Shown: piece after piece, positions 1 through 11,115 of the stretch
Layout: each line of letters opens with the position of its first letter
How positions within the stretch are numbered: position 1 is the first letter of the stretch
Assembly (NCBI GenBank): GCA_036873755.1
Contig: JAVTVY010033802.1
Span: 81,243 to 145,242, forward strand
Length of the DNA stretch: 64,000 bases
Reading direction: 5' to 3'
Origin: Hanleya hanleyi
Lineage: Eukaryota > Mollusca > Polyplacophora > Lepidopleurida > Hanleyidae
The notes under the pieces: generated by a model
Told to the model about the DNA's origin: nothing
Databases searched by the model: none
The model's input: the letters and a program-made list of their open reading frames with translations, nothing else
Translations under genes and position numbers: made by a program

Positions 1-740
1 ACATTTTGACTTCCGTCGTCTTTGAAATTAGGTCAAGGTCAGTACGGAGTGAACTTGAGCTAGAGTCCTTCATAAGAAAGTATCGTGTCAAATATCCAGT
101 GGATAGCTCTCGTTGTTATTGGAGTATTGTGTTATAACAATACTGTACATATTTTGATCTATGTGACGTCTGAAAGTTCATTCCTGAACGAACTTGACGT
201 TGAGGCCCCGGGTCCCATAAGACAGTATTGTGCAAAATATCAAGGTTCTAGCTCTATAGGCCACGTAGTTCAACAGGGACCGTCACTGCTACTCATATTT
301 TGACCTCTATGACCTTTGGAAATAGGTCAAGGTCAATCGTGAATGAACTTGACCTAGAGGCTCCCATAAGCCAGTACTGTATAAAATACCAAAGCTCATG
401 CTCTACTTGCCCCTTAGATATTGTGTTCACAAGGGACTTCTCTGCTATTCTTCACATTTTTATCTCTGATCTTTGAAAATAGGTCAAGATAAGTCCTGTG
501 TGAACTTGACCTAGAGGTTCCCCCATGAGTCAGCGTTGTGCCAAATGTCAAGACTCTACCTCTATTTGCCCCTTAGATATTGTGTTCACAATGGACTCTC
601 GCTGCTATTCACACGTTCCCCCTCTGTGATCTTTGAAAATAGGTCAGTCAGTCCTGAGTGGACTTGACCTGAAGCCCCCCCCCCACGAGACAGCAGTGCA
701 CCAAAGGGCAAGGCTCTAGCCCTCTATGTTATTGAGATGT
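1..740. repeat. Degenerate satellite, about five copies of a 155-160 bp unit
   Basis: A block recurs near 20, 165, 310, 470 and 630. It reads roughly 'GACCTnTGAnCTTTGAAA', then AGGTCAAGGTCA, then GAACTTGACCTAGAGG, then a CCCATAAG..CAGTA box, then a 'TTCACAA..GGACTCTCGCTGCTATT' box. Copies differ by many substitutions and small indels, so the array is old. It may continue left of the window. The short open frame at 85-303 lies inside the array and is not a gene. Confidence 0.75.
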
Positions 741-1640
741 AGCGTTCACAACATGTATTTTTACTTGTATTTTTTCCTTGTGTAAAGAGAGATTACTCCA
801 CCTCTACTGGTGTTTGTGGGTGATTTGTGCTCAATTTCTGCATCCATTGAACTTACTTGCAGGTAATACGTTTCTAGAACCAGGTGACCGACATCTGTTC
901 TATATCGTTTAATAATATTTATATTTTTTCTTTGATCATACGATATACGTACTAAAATACATGGGTTAATGGCTTGGTGACTCCCGAGTTGGGTATAAAT
1001 GACATATTTCCGTTTTGGTTTTTGACAGTTGAAATTCGTCCGATTTATTTTGCACAAAGGGTGGCACAAAATAGATTTTCCTCTTTCAATTGACGTATCA
1101 CGTACCAACGCGTATTATTTGAGGCTAACTCTGGTAGATAATGCCTTTTTGGTGCTTTGTTAATTACATATGGGAACTAATGGGAACGTCCGCCATGAAC
1201 TGGGATTCGTCCTCATTCTATTGTTGTCACAGTCGTTGGAGAGTACATCAAATACGAGGAACTAGTCTAGTGGATTTAACGTTTGTTTTTTCAAAGCAAT
1301 ATATATGTCGAAGAAAAATTCAACATTTGCATGATCGAATCACGTTGCAATAAAATTTAATGCATAAAGCCCGATACATCGCATCTGTCATATCTCACGA
1401 CTTCAGGGGCTGCTCTGCAGCGAAACTAAAGTCTGTTCATTTTAATAGTCGGCCCTTGGTAACAGCATAGCTTAAGTGTATTCTTACAACTTCTGAAACC
1501 AGATGAGAATTTTGTTTTCTATGCTATCCCATGTATTCTGGGTATCCAGTACAGTTTTTGGTATAGCGGTGTGAGTGGTAGGGGGTGTAATATCTAATTC
1601 CCCATAACACATATTGGTGTTCTTTAAATCAACCATCCAA
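741..1640. other. Non-coding, nothing recognised
   Basis: AT-rich sequence with short open frames only. No protein family, RNA gene or repeat boundary is visible. Confidence 0.5.
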
Positions 1641-1649
1641 TCAAATGTC

Positions 1650-1893
1650 GAGGAGAGGAAGGGGGAGGGAGATTTGGCTTAATGTCACCCTCAAGTTTGT
1701 TTCACTCATATGGTGATAGTCTGTTTGGTTGGTGGAGGAAGCCGGAGAACACAGAGAGAACCACCGCCCTTCGGCAAGTAACTGACAAACTTTCACACAA
1801 GACCAGCTGGGCTCGAACCCGTGCCGGTTCATCGGTGTGAAGCTAGCGGTCACCAGCGAAGCGCCTTAGACCACTCAGCCACCTAGGGTCCCC
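1650..1893 (-). mobile_element. tRNA-derived SINE
   Basis: On the minus strand the right end starts GGGACCCTAGGTGGCTGAGT and continues GGTCTAAGGCG, which matches a pol III A box of Leu/Ser tRNA type. A B box, GGGTTCGAGCCC, follows about 60 bases later. Next is a body with CGGTGGTTCTCTCTG and CCGGCTTCCTCCACCAACC, then GTGAAACAAACTTGAG. Parts of the same body recur near 55150-55265 and 52308-52370, which confirms a dispersed family. The anticodon arm is degenerate, so this is a SINE and not a tRNA gene. Confidence 0.8.
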
Positions 1894-1895
1894 TC

Positions 1896-2815
1896 GAAGG
1901 AGTTAGTAGACATATTCGTAAATGGTGCAGCCATGCTTAATTTATTAAGCAGCACTACTGTCTTGAAAGGGCGATTCAAAAAAAATCGATCAATTCCGAC
2001 GGCTAACAACGACAATGTTAAGGCCATAGTCCACTCGGCCATTTGTCTGGAAAAGGCTCTTACATTGGAAAAGTCAGTTTGGCCAAATGGAAGAAATAGA
2101 TAGTATTAATTTTTGTTGACAGTAAAAAACAATGTCATTGTGTAAAGTAATAGTTAATGTGTTATGATTTATTTAGATACATCCAAACACAAAACGTTAG
2201 AAGTGTAATTTTTTAGAATTAGTTGAAAAACTTGTTACAATAAATACATATCTTTAATAAATGAATGAACATTACATATGAGCCTAATATAATGTTTTGT
2301 TATGTAATGTTCAACATGGGCATAACATTTATAGCATATAAACAAGCTCGAAACAATAAACAGCTCGAAATTTGAAATGAACATGTGCATCGAACGTCGC
2401 CATTTTGGAAAAGTTGACGCAAGATAATATGCTTCAGAAAATTACATCTTTTATGAAAGTGAGAAGACAGACAAGTCTAGTCTTTTGCAGGGAGTTCACC
2501 AGAACGTTTGCCAAATGAATTCAGTGTGTGACGGGATTTGACATACAAGCGATCGCCTTGTGTTCCCTTTCCTCCGAAGATACCTCTCGTCTTCATCACA
2601 GGTTTGGCAAATCGGAAGTCAGTGTACATGGAGAAAAATCCATCCGCAGTTCAGACAGATACCTGCGCGTCATTGGATATTTTTTAAAAGCGCCCAGAGA
2701 CAGCGAGTTAATAATTACTTTTATTTATAAATCAAAGAACTGTTTTTCTGAAACCTAAGTAGTTACTGTTTATAAAAGTTGAAGGTAACTCCACTGATAC
2801 TATTTTTTAAAGCGG
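1896..2815. other. Non-coding AT-rich interval
   Basis: Long AT-rich stretches at about 2100-2350 and short frames only. Nothing recognised. Confidence 0.45.
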
Positions 2816-2820
2816 GATTA

Positions 2821-2891
2821 ATGGCGGCCCACGGTGAACAGATCGGGTGCATTGTTTTGGGTGAGAGGTGGAATCAATTGATGCCTACAAG
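2821..2891 (+). other. Possible short first coding exon upstream of the transposase pseudogene
   Basis: An ATG in a good context (ATTAATGGCGGCC) opens a 23-codon frame that ends at AAG|GTAATT, a plausible 5' splice site. It sits about 0.6 kb upstream of the transposase-like coding remnant and on the same strand. The encoded peptide is not recognised. The assignment rests only on position and the splice-like end, so it is weak. Confidence 0.2.
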
Positions 2892-3420
2892 GTAATTATA
2901 ACAGCATCGAAGTACAGATTACTTCAGAAAAATATTACAAGTTATTGTGCATGTTTCTGTGTGTTTCTTTGGGCAATCGTAGTGAAAGTTCGGCAGATAA
3001 ACTTATTTGAAGTGTTTGGTTCTACGTTGATTTCGATGTGTGACGTCAGTGAAATGTACATCCATACGACGTTGCGAGAGTTGTTTTTCACTTTGATTCA
3101 TTTACTGTTCAAACTTTTAATATCTTTCATATGAATGAATGAAATACCTGAAATGTTTTTAGGGAAATAACGATGCTTTATTTACCACTTTTGTACTGTG
3201 TGTGAAATGTTGAAGAACACGTGTATGGTGGTCTGTTACAAGTTGATTGCAACAAATTTCAAGACAGTTTAGTAATATGGGTGAAGATTACGTTTATTTG
3301 TGGGAGACTGTAAATAGCGTGATATGGATGGGGAAGGATGAAGGCATTGGAGAAGACTGTAAGTAATGTAATATAAATTGTGTGAGACTGCAAAATAGTG
3401 AGAAATGGATCGGAAAGGAC

Positions 3421-5127
3421 GGAGGTATTGGATGAAGTTTGGTGTGGCCAGTGGGAGAACATTTGTGCGAAGGCAGCGACATGTCCAGAATGTGGATGCC
3501 TTTCCGCATTTTATTATACAGTCATGTGGCACCGGACTAAAGTTCAAACTGAAGGTTGTTAATGATCGTGAACGTAAGTCGAAGCAAGTAGAAGACGGTG
3601 TTGAAATGAATTCTGTGCAGAATGTTCATACCCCAGAGACAGGTTCTGTCCATCTGCAGGATGACACCGTCCCACGGGGTACGGCTGGGGTGAAAGTCGG
3701 CAAATGCAAACCCACCGGGTTCAGGCTGATTCAGTTGAGCCTTTTACAGGAGTATTACTGTCGCATAGCTTCCCATATAGTGCAGTGTGAGAAGTGTGCT
3801 GATAAAGTAAGGAGTGGTGAACAGGATTTCCATATAGTGGATGAAAATCCGAAGAAAGGGTTTGGCGTCTTATTTGCATATACAGTGCCAAGGATGTTGT
3901 AGACAGTTATATTTTGGAACAAGTCCTCAGATGAAGATGGTGACTGGCCAGCAGCATCATGAGGTCAATGTACGTGCTGTGTGGGGATCTATGACAACTG
4001 GTGGTGGTGCAGCCCACTTAGCAGACTGTATGGCAACATACATTGGATGCACCGAAATTGGGCCAAACCTCATTTACAGCCATTGAGAATGAAATTGGTA
4101 ACTGGTGGATGAGAAGTATGAAGGAGGACATGTTACAGGCTGGCATTGAAGAGAAACAGCTTGCAATAGAAGGAGGACTTTTTGACCAAGGGGTACCAGC
4201 CATAACAGTCATCTGTGATGAAGTTTGGAGTAAGAGATCACATAAACACTCTTACAACGCTTTAGGTGGAGTTGGGATTATCTTTGGTGTACGCATTGGA
4301 AAATTTCTCCATATAGGGATTAGGAACAAATCCAGCTATATTTGTTCTGTAGCTGTAACAGCTAAGAGAGAACCGGCTGACCATCAATGTTTCAAGAACT
4401 GGAATGAAAGCTCTCAGGCAATGGAAGTGGATGCAATTGTGGAAGGTTTCCAACTGGCGGAACAGACACATGGACTTTTGAATGATTGATGATGGTGATT
4501 CCTCTGTGTATTCCCAAATACAAGAGAAGGTGGCTGTTTGGGGTTGTCGTGTGGAGAAACTAGAGTGTGCGAACCATGCTTGTAAATGTGTGAGGAATTT
4601 GGAGAAGCTGGTGGCAGAGAAGCCACAGTTTAAGGATAAGGGGAAGTTAACCAAAAAAGTGAGAGTCCGTCTGGTTAGTTCACTACGATGTGCGATAAGA
4701 ATGAGATCTGGAGATGACAACGAGGATGGGTCAGCTGTACGTCAACTGGATGCTGACATTCGTAACTCCGTCCACCACATATTTGGAGATCACAGGAAAT
4801 GCAGTGACTTCTGTAAAGCAAAGAACACTTCCCAAATACCCAAGAAGAACGAGGTGGCTGGTCATGCTGGAGGAGAAGTTGACACACATCTTACAGACAT
4901 AACCAATGCTGAAGATGGAAGCTGATCCAGCTGATCATATGTTACGGTCACAGAGTGAATTTTGGAAGGAGGGAAATTCCCCTGTGGAAAAGCTGGAATC
5001 ACGAAAGGACAGTGGTCCGTCCTCACTAGATGATGACATGCTGAAAGAGATCAACATCATCCTTGACAGATTGACCCTGAAATCAAAGCGTCTCTTCGGG
5101 AATTTCGCCGCTAATCTTGCTGAGTCA
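3421..5127 (+). pseudogene. Mutator-like transposase-domain half of a transposase-YqaJ fusion, broken
   Basis: The frames join into one ancestral protein: GFRLIQLSLLQ (about 3720), EVNVRAVWGSMTTGGGAAHL (about 3960), TAIENEIGNWW (about 4075), GVPAITVICDEVWSKRSHKH (about 4190), HIGIRNK (about 4310), HQCFKNWNESSQAME (about 4385), DDGDSSVY (about 4490) and KLECANHACKC (about 4555). This pattern is that of the 'Mutator-like transposase domain' found in many mollusc proteins, with Asp, His and Cys clusters at the usual places. A Cys-rich segment near 3450-3510 (CPEC) in another frame may be an N-terminal zinc ribbon. Frameshifts lie near 3900, 4045, 4480 and 4900. The coding sequence stops at the Naiad insertion and resumes at 5845 in the same phase, so both halves were one gene. 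No TIRs were found around it. Confidence 0.8.
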
Positions 5128-5130
5128 TAA

Positions 5131-5842
5131 TCGCTGTGGATAATCGCTATATACATGACGCAGGGAAGGATATATATCCACCTTCACTGGATTTGAAGGA
5201 AACTACAGATAGCCCTACAGGCATATCATATTTAGATCTATATCTCTACAAAAACGAAGCGGGCATTCTCTCTGGTCGACTTTATGACAAAAGAGATGAT
5301 TACAATTTCGACATCGTAAACTATCCCTTTCTGGACAGTAATATTCCAGTGAGACCTGCATATGGCGTATACATATCTCGCCTAGTAGCATTTGCTAGAT
5401 CCTGTGTTAATTGTGACGATTTCAATCTACGTCACAAATCATTGTTGCAGAAACTTATAAAACAGGGCTATTCCTCCAAGCGCCTCCACTCAAGATCCAA
5501 GATCCTCATGGTGCTCATATGAACAGTCACAATCAAAGCGTGACTGAGATACACCATTCTCTAGATAACGACTTTAGAACGATTATTACGGATTAAGAAT
5601 ACTGATCAGCGATACGGATTTTATATTTTTGGAACATCATGATGTCTTGTCGGCATCATTGAAAACTGTTGACCGCTTCTCTCTTGCAGGAAGCTAGCCT
5701 ATGTTTATGTATACTATGATTGTCTTTTTTGAATTTGGTGCTAATACTTTTATGTGGATATGGAATAGGTCTTTGGATTATGGACGCGGATATTCTTTAA
5801 TGGACGACGGCTGAATTATGAATGACGGACTAGACGCTTGTA
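5131..5842 (+). mobile_element. 5'-truncated Naiad (Penelope-like) insertion
   Basis: From TCGCTGTGGATAATCGCTAT to the family end GACGCTTGTA this aligns with the RT C-terminus and 3' tail of the copy at 17874-18737. It starts just after the RT catalytic motif and so lacks the GIY-YIG domain and most of the RT. The coding part (5136-5522) ends in a deletion at about 5492 that joins the RT frame to the 3' UTR and removes about 130-150 bases present in the other copies. It sits between codons of the transposase-YqaJ gene, with a few extra bases at each junction (TAA left, TA right). A 5'-truncated, 3'-intact structure fits target-primed reverse transcription. Confidence 0.85.
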
Positions 5843-5844
5843 TA

Positions 5845-6955
5845 TGGATGAATGTACGTGCTAAACTTGATGGGGGCAAATTTCACAACAGGTGTGCTCG
5901 TGGTTCGTGGCATGCCCCATGCTATGGTGGGGCATTGCGCAACAATCTGGGTGTGACATGGTCTCCTGCAGTTTGGGAGATGTTGACAGGGATTGATGCT
6001 GGAGATTCATTTCATGGTCTCTATGTCCAGCGGAGACAACAGTTAGTACATGCAAGGAAATACGATGCCAAACCAGAAGTGAAAACGAGGAAATGGAAGA
6101 GGAAACTTGAAGCTGCTAAGGAATCTTCTTCGAAACGTGCACGTTTGGCATATGGCGAGGACACATTGGATGACGTACTAGACATATCTCCTGAAGCACT
6201 GGCTACATTGAAGGATAACTTCTACAAACAGCATGCAAATCTGTCAGCGGACAAACTTAGTGCCATTGAGACCTTGACAAAAGAACAGTCACAGATCTAG
6301 AGTAGTTTGTGGCATACAGAGAGGAAACAACGTCTCACTGCTTCCAACTTTGCAGATGTAGCAAAGCGCAATCCCAGCAGACCAGTGTTGCCTCTGGTGA
6401 AGAGACTTCTGTATAGTTCGTTTAGTGGCAATCGATTCACCCGTTACGGATTGCAGCAAGAGGATGTGACGGTGTTGGAATACACCATGTGGAAGGCAGA
6501 GCGGGGTTGTAATGTAAACGTCACGAAAATGGGCTTATTTATTTCAGTGGAGAACCCTTGCCTTGCGGCATCCACTGATGGTAAGGTCACAGAAAGGACC
6601 AGTCTCGATGCTGCCCCTCAATCAGGACTGCTGGAAATAAAAAAAATGTTCTCCAGAATAAACCAATTTCCCTGCAAACAGCTGCTAAAACCATGAAGTC
6701 CTTCTGTCTGGAGCTTGTGGATGGAGATCTCCAACTGAAACATGCACACTCATATTACTTTCAAGTCCAAGCCTAATTGAATGTGATGGAAATGCCATGG
6801 TTGGACTTTGTAGTGAGAACAACGAATCCATACCAAATGCATTTTGGCGCTGTATCTGTCCAAAGCTAATCGCCTTCTACGACAAAGCATTGTTGACTGA
6901 GTTAGCAGATCTGAGGCATGGGAAAATCCCAGGGATACGAGAGCCCAGGATTTGG
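5845..6955 (+). pseudogene. YqaJ-like nuclease half of the transposase-YqaJ fusion, broken
   Basis: The coding sequence resumes with WMNVRAKLDGGK and RGSWHAPCYG, the linker seen after the transposase domain in this family. A Lys/Arg-rich stretch follows (KRKLEAAKESSSKRARL, about 6100). The YqaJ-like exonuclease domain begins at WHTERKQRLTASNF (6310): YGLQQEDVTVLEY (about 6450), CLAASTDGKV (about 6565) and GLLEIK (about 6625) correspond to the E, D and ExK metal-binding positions of the lambda exonuclease/YqaJ fold. Continuation: YYFQVQ (about 6760), then DFVVRTTNPYQMHF (about 6800), then KLIAFYDKALLTEL (about 6865). Damage: an in-frame TAG at 6298-6300, frameshifts near 6690 and 6850 and a stop near 6776. 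It ends at TTTGG|GTATGT, a good 5' splice site. The domain is expected to cut DNA; this copy cannot make it whole. Confidence 0.85.
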
Positions 6956-7137
6956 GTATGTTATTCATATTTGCATAGTTGCCATGTACAATGTTATAGA
7001 AAAGGTTATAATTTTTTGTCAGGCATTTCAATTTAGTTTATGCTTATTACATGTATTTACATATAAAGACTCATATGTTGTACATGTATTTTGATCAACA
7101 TGATCACTTGTTCATTGCTTTCCCATCTCCTATTCAG
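6956..7137 (+). other. Intron of the transposase-YqaJ pseudogene
   Basis: It starts GTATGTTATT and ends in a pyrimidine-rich tract closed by CCTATTCAG. The flanking exons are in compatible phase (phase 0). The next AG, at 7142-7143, is an alternative acceptor. Confidence 0.6.
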
Positions 7138-7393
7138 TTTCAGGATGACAAAAAGCGGAGTGGACAAAAGCAGGAAAAGGTGAAGGCGTCTTGCAAATCA
7201 AAAAGAAGTGCGGTACAGAAAAATTCTGAACCAACTCTTCACCCCTCCTCTTCAACATCTCTTGGTGACCATAAAATCCTCAACCATCAACATCACAGAC
7301 GACGATCATCACGAATACAGGTCAAACAGAAATTTGTTGGTCGGTCCATAGAACATGTGTGGTTAGACCAGGGGAAGAAGGTCTGGTATAAAG
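7138..7393 (+). pseudogene. C-terminal exon of the transposase-YqaJ pseudogene
   Basis: An open exon of about 85 codons. It begins with FQDDKKRSGQKQEK, is rich in Lys, Arg and Ser (RRRSSRIQVKQK) and ends with IEHVWLDQGKKVWYKG. The W..D.GK.VWYKG motif is typical of the C-terminus of these mollusc YqaJ-fusion proteins and may be the start of a small Tudor- or chromo-like barrel. It ends at AAAG|GTAATT, a 5' splice site, so at least one further exon existed. That exon was not located with confidence in 7.4-8.7 kb. Confidence 0.65.
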
Positions 7394-7708
7394 GTAATTA
7401 AATTTACATGACAAATTCAAAGAGTGACGATGTCTTGAAAAGTTTACTTACTTGTACCTCAAGTTTTAAATTGTATATTGATGTACTGCGATTATATTAA
7501 CACTCTATGTGGCATATCATATATGATACCATACAGCATTTCTGAGGACACATAAAATATACCGCAAACATGAAAACATATTATCAATGAGGTAAGTTGC
7601 ATAGCTAATGTTTTAGCAATCCTCCCCTTTCATATCAACTGTTTATCATTTCGAAATCCAGTATATGCTGCTACTAAGTCACTGATGTCATCACATCTCT
7701 ATCATTTG
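7394..7708. other. Intron or intergenic AT-rich sequence
   Basis: No gene or repeat recognised. Position suggests the next intron of the broken gene upstream. Confidence 0.35.
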
Positions 7709-7942
7709 TAATCGCTTCTTGTACAGGACAACAGCAATTCCAATTACTTTATATGCCCATAAGTAAAGCCTATCAAATCTTCCACAACTCACAGGCACAT
7801 TTGTCCATAACCAATACATCGGTTGAAATATGAAATTCCCTTCCTGAAATGATATGACTGAAATATAGTTAAAAGCAGCATTAAATCATATTCGCTCACT
7901 CACTCCCTCCTTTCCTGAAATACATTTTGTATTGTAATATAT
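7709..7942 (+). repeat. Direct duplication, copy 1, ending in a SINE-type tail
   Basis: A 234-base block beginning TAATCGCTTCTTGTACAGG that is repeated base for base, by eye, at 8018-8251. Near its end it holds GATATGACTGAAATATAG..AAAGCAGCATTAAA..CGCTCACTCACTCCC. This is a diverged version of the tail shared by the SINEs at 10390-10568 and 44155-44509. Confidence 0.9.
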
Positions 7943-8017
7943 GTGCATTTCCTCTTTACATATATGATTGTAATCATGCTTTTATGGTAACTTTGTCAGC
8001 AGAGCCTCTCAGTGGAC

Positions 8018-8251
8018 TAATCGCTTCTTGTACAGGACAACAGCAATTCCAATTACTTTATATGCCCATAAGTAAAGCCTATCAAATCTTCCACAACTCA
8101 CAGGCACATTTGTCCATAACCAATACATCGGTTGAAATATGAAATTCCCTTCCTGAAATGATATGACTGAAATATAGTTAAAAGCAGCATTAAATCATAT
8201 TCGCTCACTCACTCCCTCCTTTCCTGAAATACATTTTGTATTGTAATATAT
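8018..8251 (+). repeat. Direct duplication, copy 2
   Basis: Identical by eye to 7709-7942, 309 bases downstream, with 75 bases between the copies. Perfect identity in otherwise diverged DNA points to a very recent tandem duplication, or to an assembly artefact. Confidence 0.9.
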
Positions 8252-8663
8252 ATTTATAAGTAAATGTATAATACATTCATTATCTATTATATATTTCCAT
8301 TGGTCATCGGCATCTATCATACATTTAGTAACTTGACAAGTTCATTATTCATCTGAGTAATGGTAGGTTTCTTTCATTTCATTTCAGAAGTCTGTCATAT
8401 TCCTTTCTGTGTAGAAGCACGAAGACATCTGCTGTTTATATTGTTGTGGTGTCGACGACCCTGAACAACCTATGTGGTTGCAGAATGTGATATGTAAATG
8501 TACGTATACAAGTTTGGTATTTTTCATTGCATTCTTTCTTTATGTTTCAGTTTTGAATCTATTTCAGCTTTTCAACAAATCTGGATTTCATCATCTCAGA
8601 ATTGTCTGCATAATGGCAAGTACAATACTGACATGTGAGAAAATATTTGATTTTCTAAGTCAT
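8252..8663. other. AT-rich interval
   Basis: Short frames only. A TTTCAG acceptor-like site lies near 8381-8386, but the sequence after it is not a recognisable continuation of the upstream gene. Confidence 0.35.
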
Positions 8664-9094
8664 CGTGAAAGATCTATGGCGCTACGTTTCGTCACTGGTG
8701 TCTAATTCCGCTTAACCCGGGGCTAGGGGCCGTATGAACCCATGTACTTCAAGATCCTCATGGTACTCATATGAACAGTCACAATCAAAGCGTGACTGAG
8801 ATACATCATTCTTTAGATGACGACTTTACAACGAATATTATGGATTAAGAATACTGATCAGCGATACGGATTTGATATTTTTGGAACATCATGATGTCTT
8901 GCCGGCATCATTGAAAACTGTTGACCGCTTCTCTCTTGCAGGAAACTAGCCTATGTTTATGTATACTGTGATTGTCTTTTTGAATTTAGTGCTAATACTG
9001 TTATATGGAATATGGATTAGGTCTTTAGATTATAGACGCGGATATTCTCTAATGGACGACGGCTGAATTATGAATGACGGATTAGACGCTTGTA
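8664..9094 (+). mobile_element. Naiad 3' tail, 5'-truncated copy
   Basis: The match to the 17.5-18.7 kb copy begins at AGATCTATGGCG (last codons of the RT frame). It runs through TTAACCCGGGGCTAGGGGCC, CATCATGATGTCTTGCCGGC and TGACCGCTTCTCTCTTGCAG to GACGCTTGTAAT. Only the last few codons and the 3' untranslated tail remain. Confidence 0.9.
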
Positions 9095-10385
9095 ATGCCA
9101 CCTCAACACCTTCATCTCCACAAGGTCACTGTTTCTTTTTGGAATCAAATGTGAAACCTTTACCATCTTCTTTTGCACACCATATTCCACCCACTATCAT
9201 TTTTTACAAATCTGTTGTTACATGATATCAAGCAATGGTCGCATAATACAAGTAATCTGATTGGTTGATATACACAACCTGTTGCTTTGTTGATTGGTTG
9301 AAGTTTACAGTACCATTTGCCATGAACAGAATTCATTCCCATGTGTATCAGAAGTATCTAGTATACAGAAACCCTTTCTTTTAGCGTGGATGCAACAACT
9401 CCAGCTACAGTGCGTAACTGCATAAGTTTTTTTTAATACACGTCTTCAATATGTCCTCTAAGGACTGTTCCACAAAATGATAAATAGGGCGAGAGAGATT
9501 ACCTTTTCTTACCCCAACCCCCATATCCCATTTATGCCATCTCTCTAATGTTAAATGCCTGTATACTACCCACCACCCATATACCATATAACTGAAAAAT
9601 CTTTGCCCATCCCATGTACTCTATTCTTGAACAGCTGATATATGATTCTTCAATAATATCATTGATATCATATTTTTCAGTGTTTTCACATTATCTGCTG
9701 CTATTTTTCAGAATTCTTGAATTCTACTACAATCTGACTTGATTTTGATCTGTTGCTGAAAGAAAGCGAATGCTGTATCTGTAAATGTAAGTATGTATTT
9801 ACTTTATACTACCAAGCTGAATGATAAGCACACCTGATGGTGAAGATGTTCGTGTTTCTTGAAATGATTGCTCTCATGTTTCACCGTTATATATTAAAAC
9901 AGTTAGAAAAAAGATGTCCTCCATAAACTATACCTTAACAAATTGTTTGTATAATTTCCACAATGTCCTTCTTTTGGATCACCATACTTTCTCCTGTCAG
10001 CTTGACAGAAGTACGACAAGAATTGCAAATGGTTACTTTTTATTTCAATAATGTTCATGTATACAATATACTGTAAAATAGTTTAAAAATCAGGCACAAT
10101 TTCAACTCATGAATGAGTATCCTCACATCTATTTCACTGCATTACAGAATTTTAACCCATCTCATTTATGTGAAGCCATTGAAAGAAGATACAATTGTTG
10201 GTAAGTAACCATACATTCTCATATTGATATTCATCTGCATGTGTTATTCACACAATAGGTATACTATATACAACATGTCTTGGTATATAGATATGAGTCA
10301 TTTGTACTCTGAAAGTGTGACTTTGGGAAATCCAATTCTTGATACCTCAACAAAATGGCCGACTGCACTAAGGCCTTAAACCCCG
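9095..10385. other. AT-rich, no gene recognised
   Basis: Contains only short frames in both strands. No family-level similarity visible. Confidence 0.45.
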
Positions 10386-10389
10386 GACG

Positions 10390-10568
10390 TGTATTCTACG
10401 GCTTAAGCGTTGGACACACCGGTTCTCGTCAGATCACCTAAGTTAAGCAACGTTAAGCTCGGTCAATACTTCGATTGGTGACCGGGTGCTGTACTGGCTG
10501 GGCTGATCAGTGTCCAGGGTGACTGAAACAAGGTTGGAAACGACGTTAAACCCTACTACTCACTCATC
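10390..10568 (+). mobile_element. 5S rRNA-derived SINE (SINE3 type)
   Basis: The head follows animal 5S rRNA closely: CACACCGGTTCTCGTC, GATCACCTAAGTTAAGCAAC, GTTAAGCTCGGTC, TACTTCGATTGGTGACC and GGGTGCTGTA. It contains the internal A-box, intermediate element and C-box region used by TFIIIA/pol III. After it comes a tail, CCAGGGTGACTGAAACAAGG, then AACGACGTTAAACCC and ACTCACTCATCC. The tail and the substitutions show this is a SINE and not a 5S gene. Confidence 0.88.
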
Positions 10569-10599
10569 CTTCTTTCGGGTCGAACTCGTTAATTGCATT

Positions 10600-11115
10600 G
10601 AAGTATTTTAATACAATTCAATTAAATTCTTTTATTGCTTGACTCCGTCTCATATAGAGTATGGCAAATGACATAATAGTAACAAAACAATGTACATGTA
10701 TTTTACTGGTTATATATTTTGTGTATTGAGACGATTCTTTAACTTGAAATACTTTGGCACAGATTCTCTGAATCCTTGGAATGATGATTACGTCCAATGC
10801 TTTATCCGCGTATTTTAGTTTCAAGAATAACCGGTTTTGAAATGGAGGGCACACTCGAAGTAAGATATTTATTGACTTACCTTAATGGTGGTAGTTCATA
10901 TGTCGATATCTGCTATCGTTTTGGGTGTGTTGGTTAGACGTTGCAATAAAGTTTCTCCGATCATGTATGCGATGTCTCCAATGTTCATGTTTGAATATTT
11001 GGGTAATATTGGAGGTATGTGACTCACGCTTTGTTATATATACATTGTCGATCCCTTTGACGTTTCCGTCTAATCCATACAGGAACATTGAACCAAGTCC
11101 CACCATCCACTATAT
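10600..11115 (-). mobile_element. Naiad fragment, EN-to-RT linker region, minus strand
   Basis: On the minus strand, 11106-10882 encodes LGSMFLYGLDGNVKGIDNV and the ITQIFKHEHWRHRIH box. This matches LGSVFPYGLNDNVSGFGNV and VTQLFKPHERRHHSH in the larger copy. Then 10854-10618 encodes QNRLFLKLKYADKALD and ends QAIKEF, matching DRLFLKLNYLEKGLD and NAVKEF. The segment between them is deleted relative to the copy at 15.85-18.7 kb. This is the only Naiad piece in the window on the minus strand. It lies tail to tail with the 5S SINE. Confidence 0.8.

Noticed and set aside
10390..10515. A functional 5S rRNA gene
   Set aside because: Several substitutions in the 5S part and a SINE-type tail attached; no tandem array or terminator T-run at the expected place.
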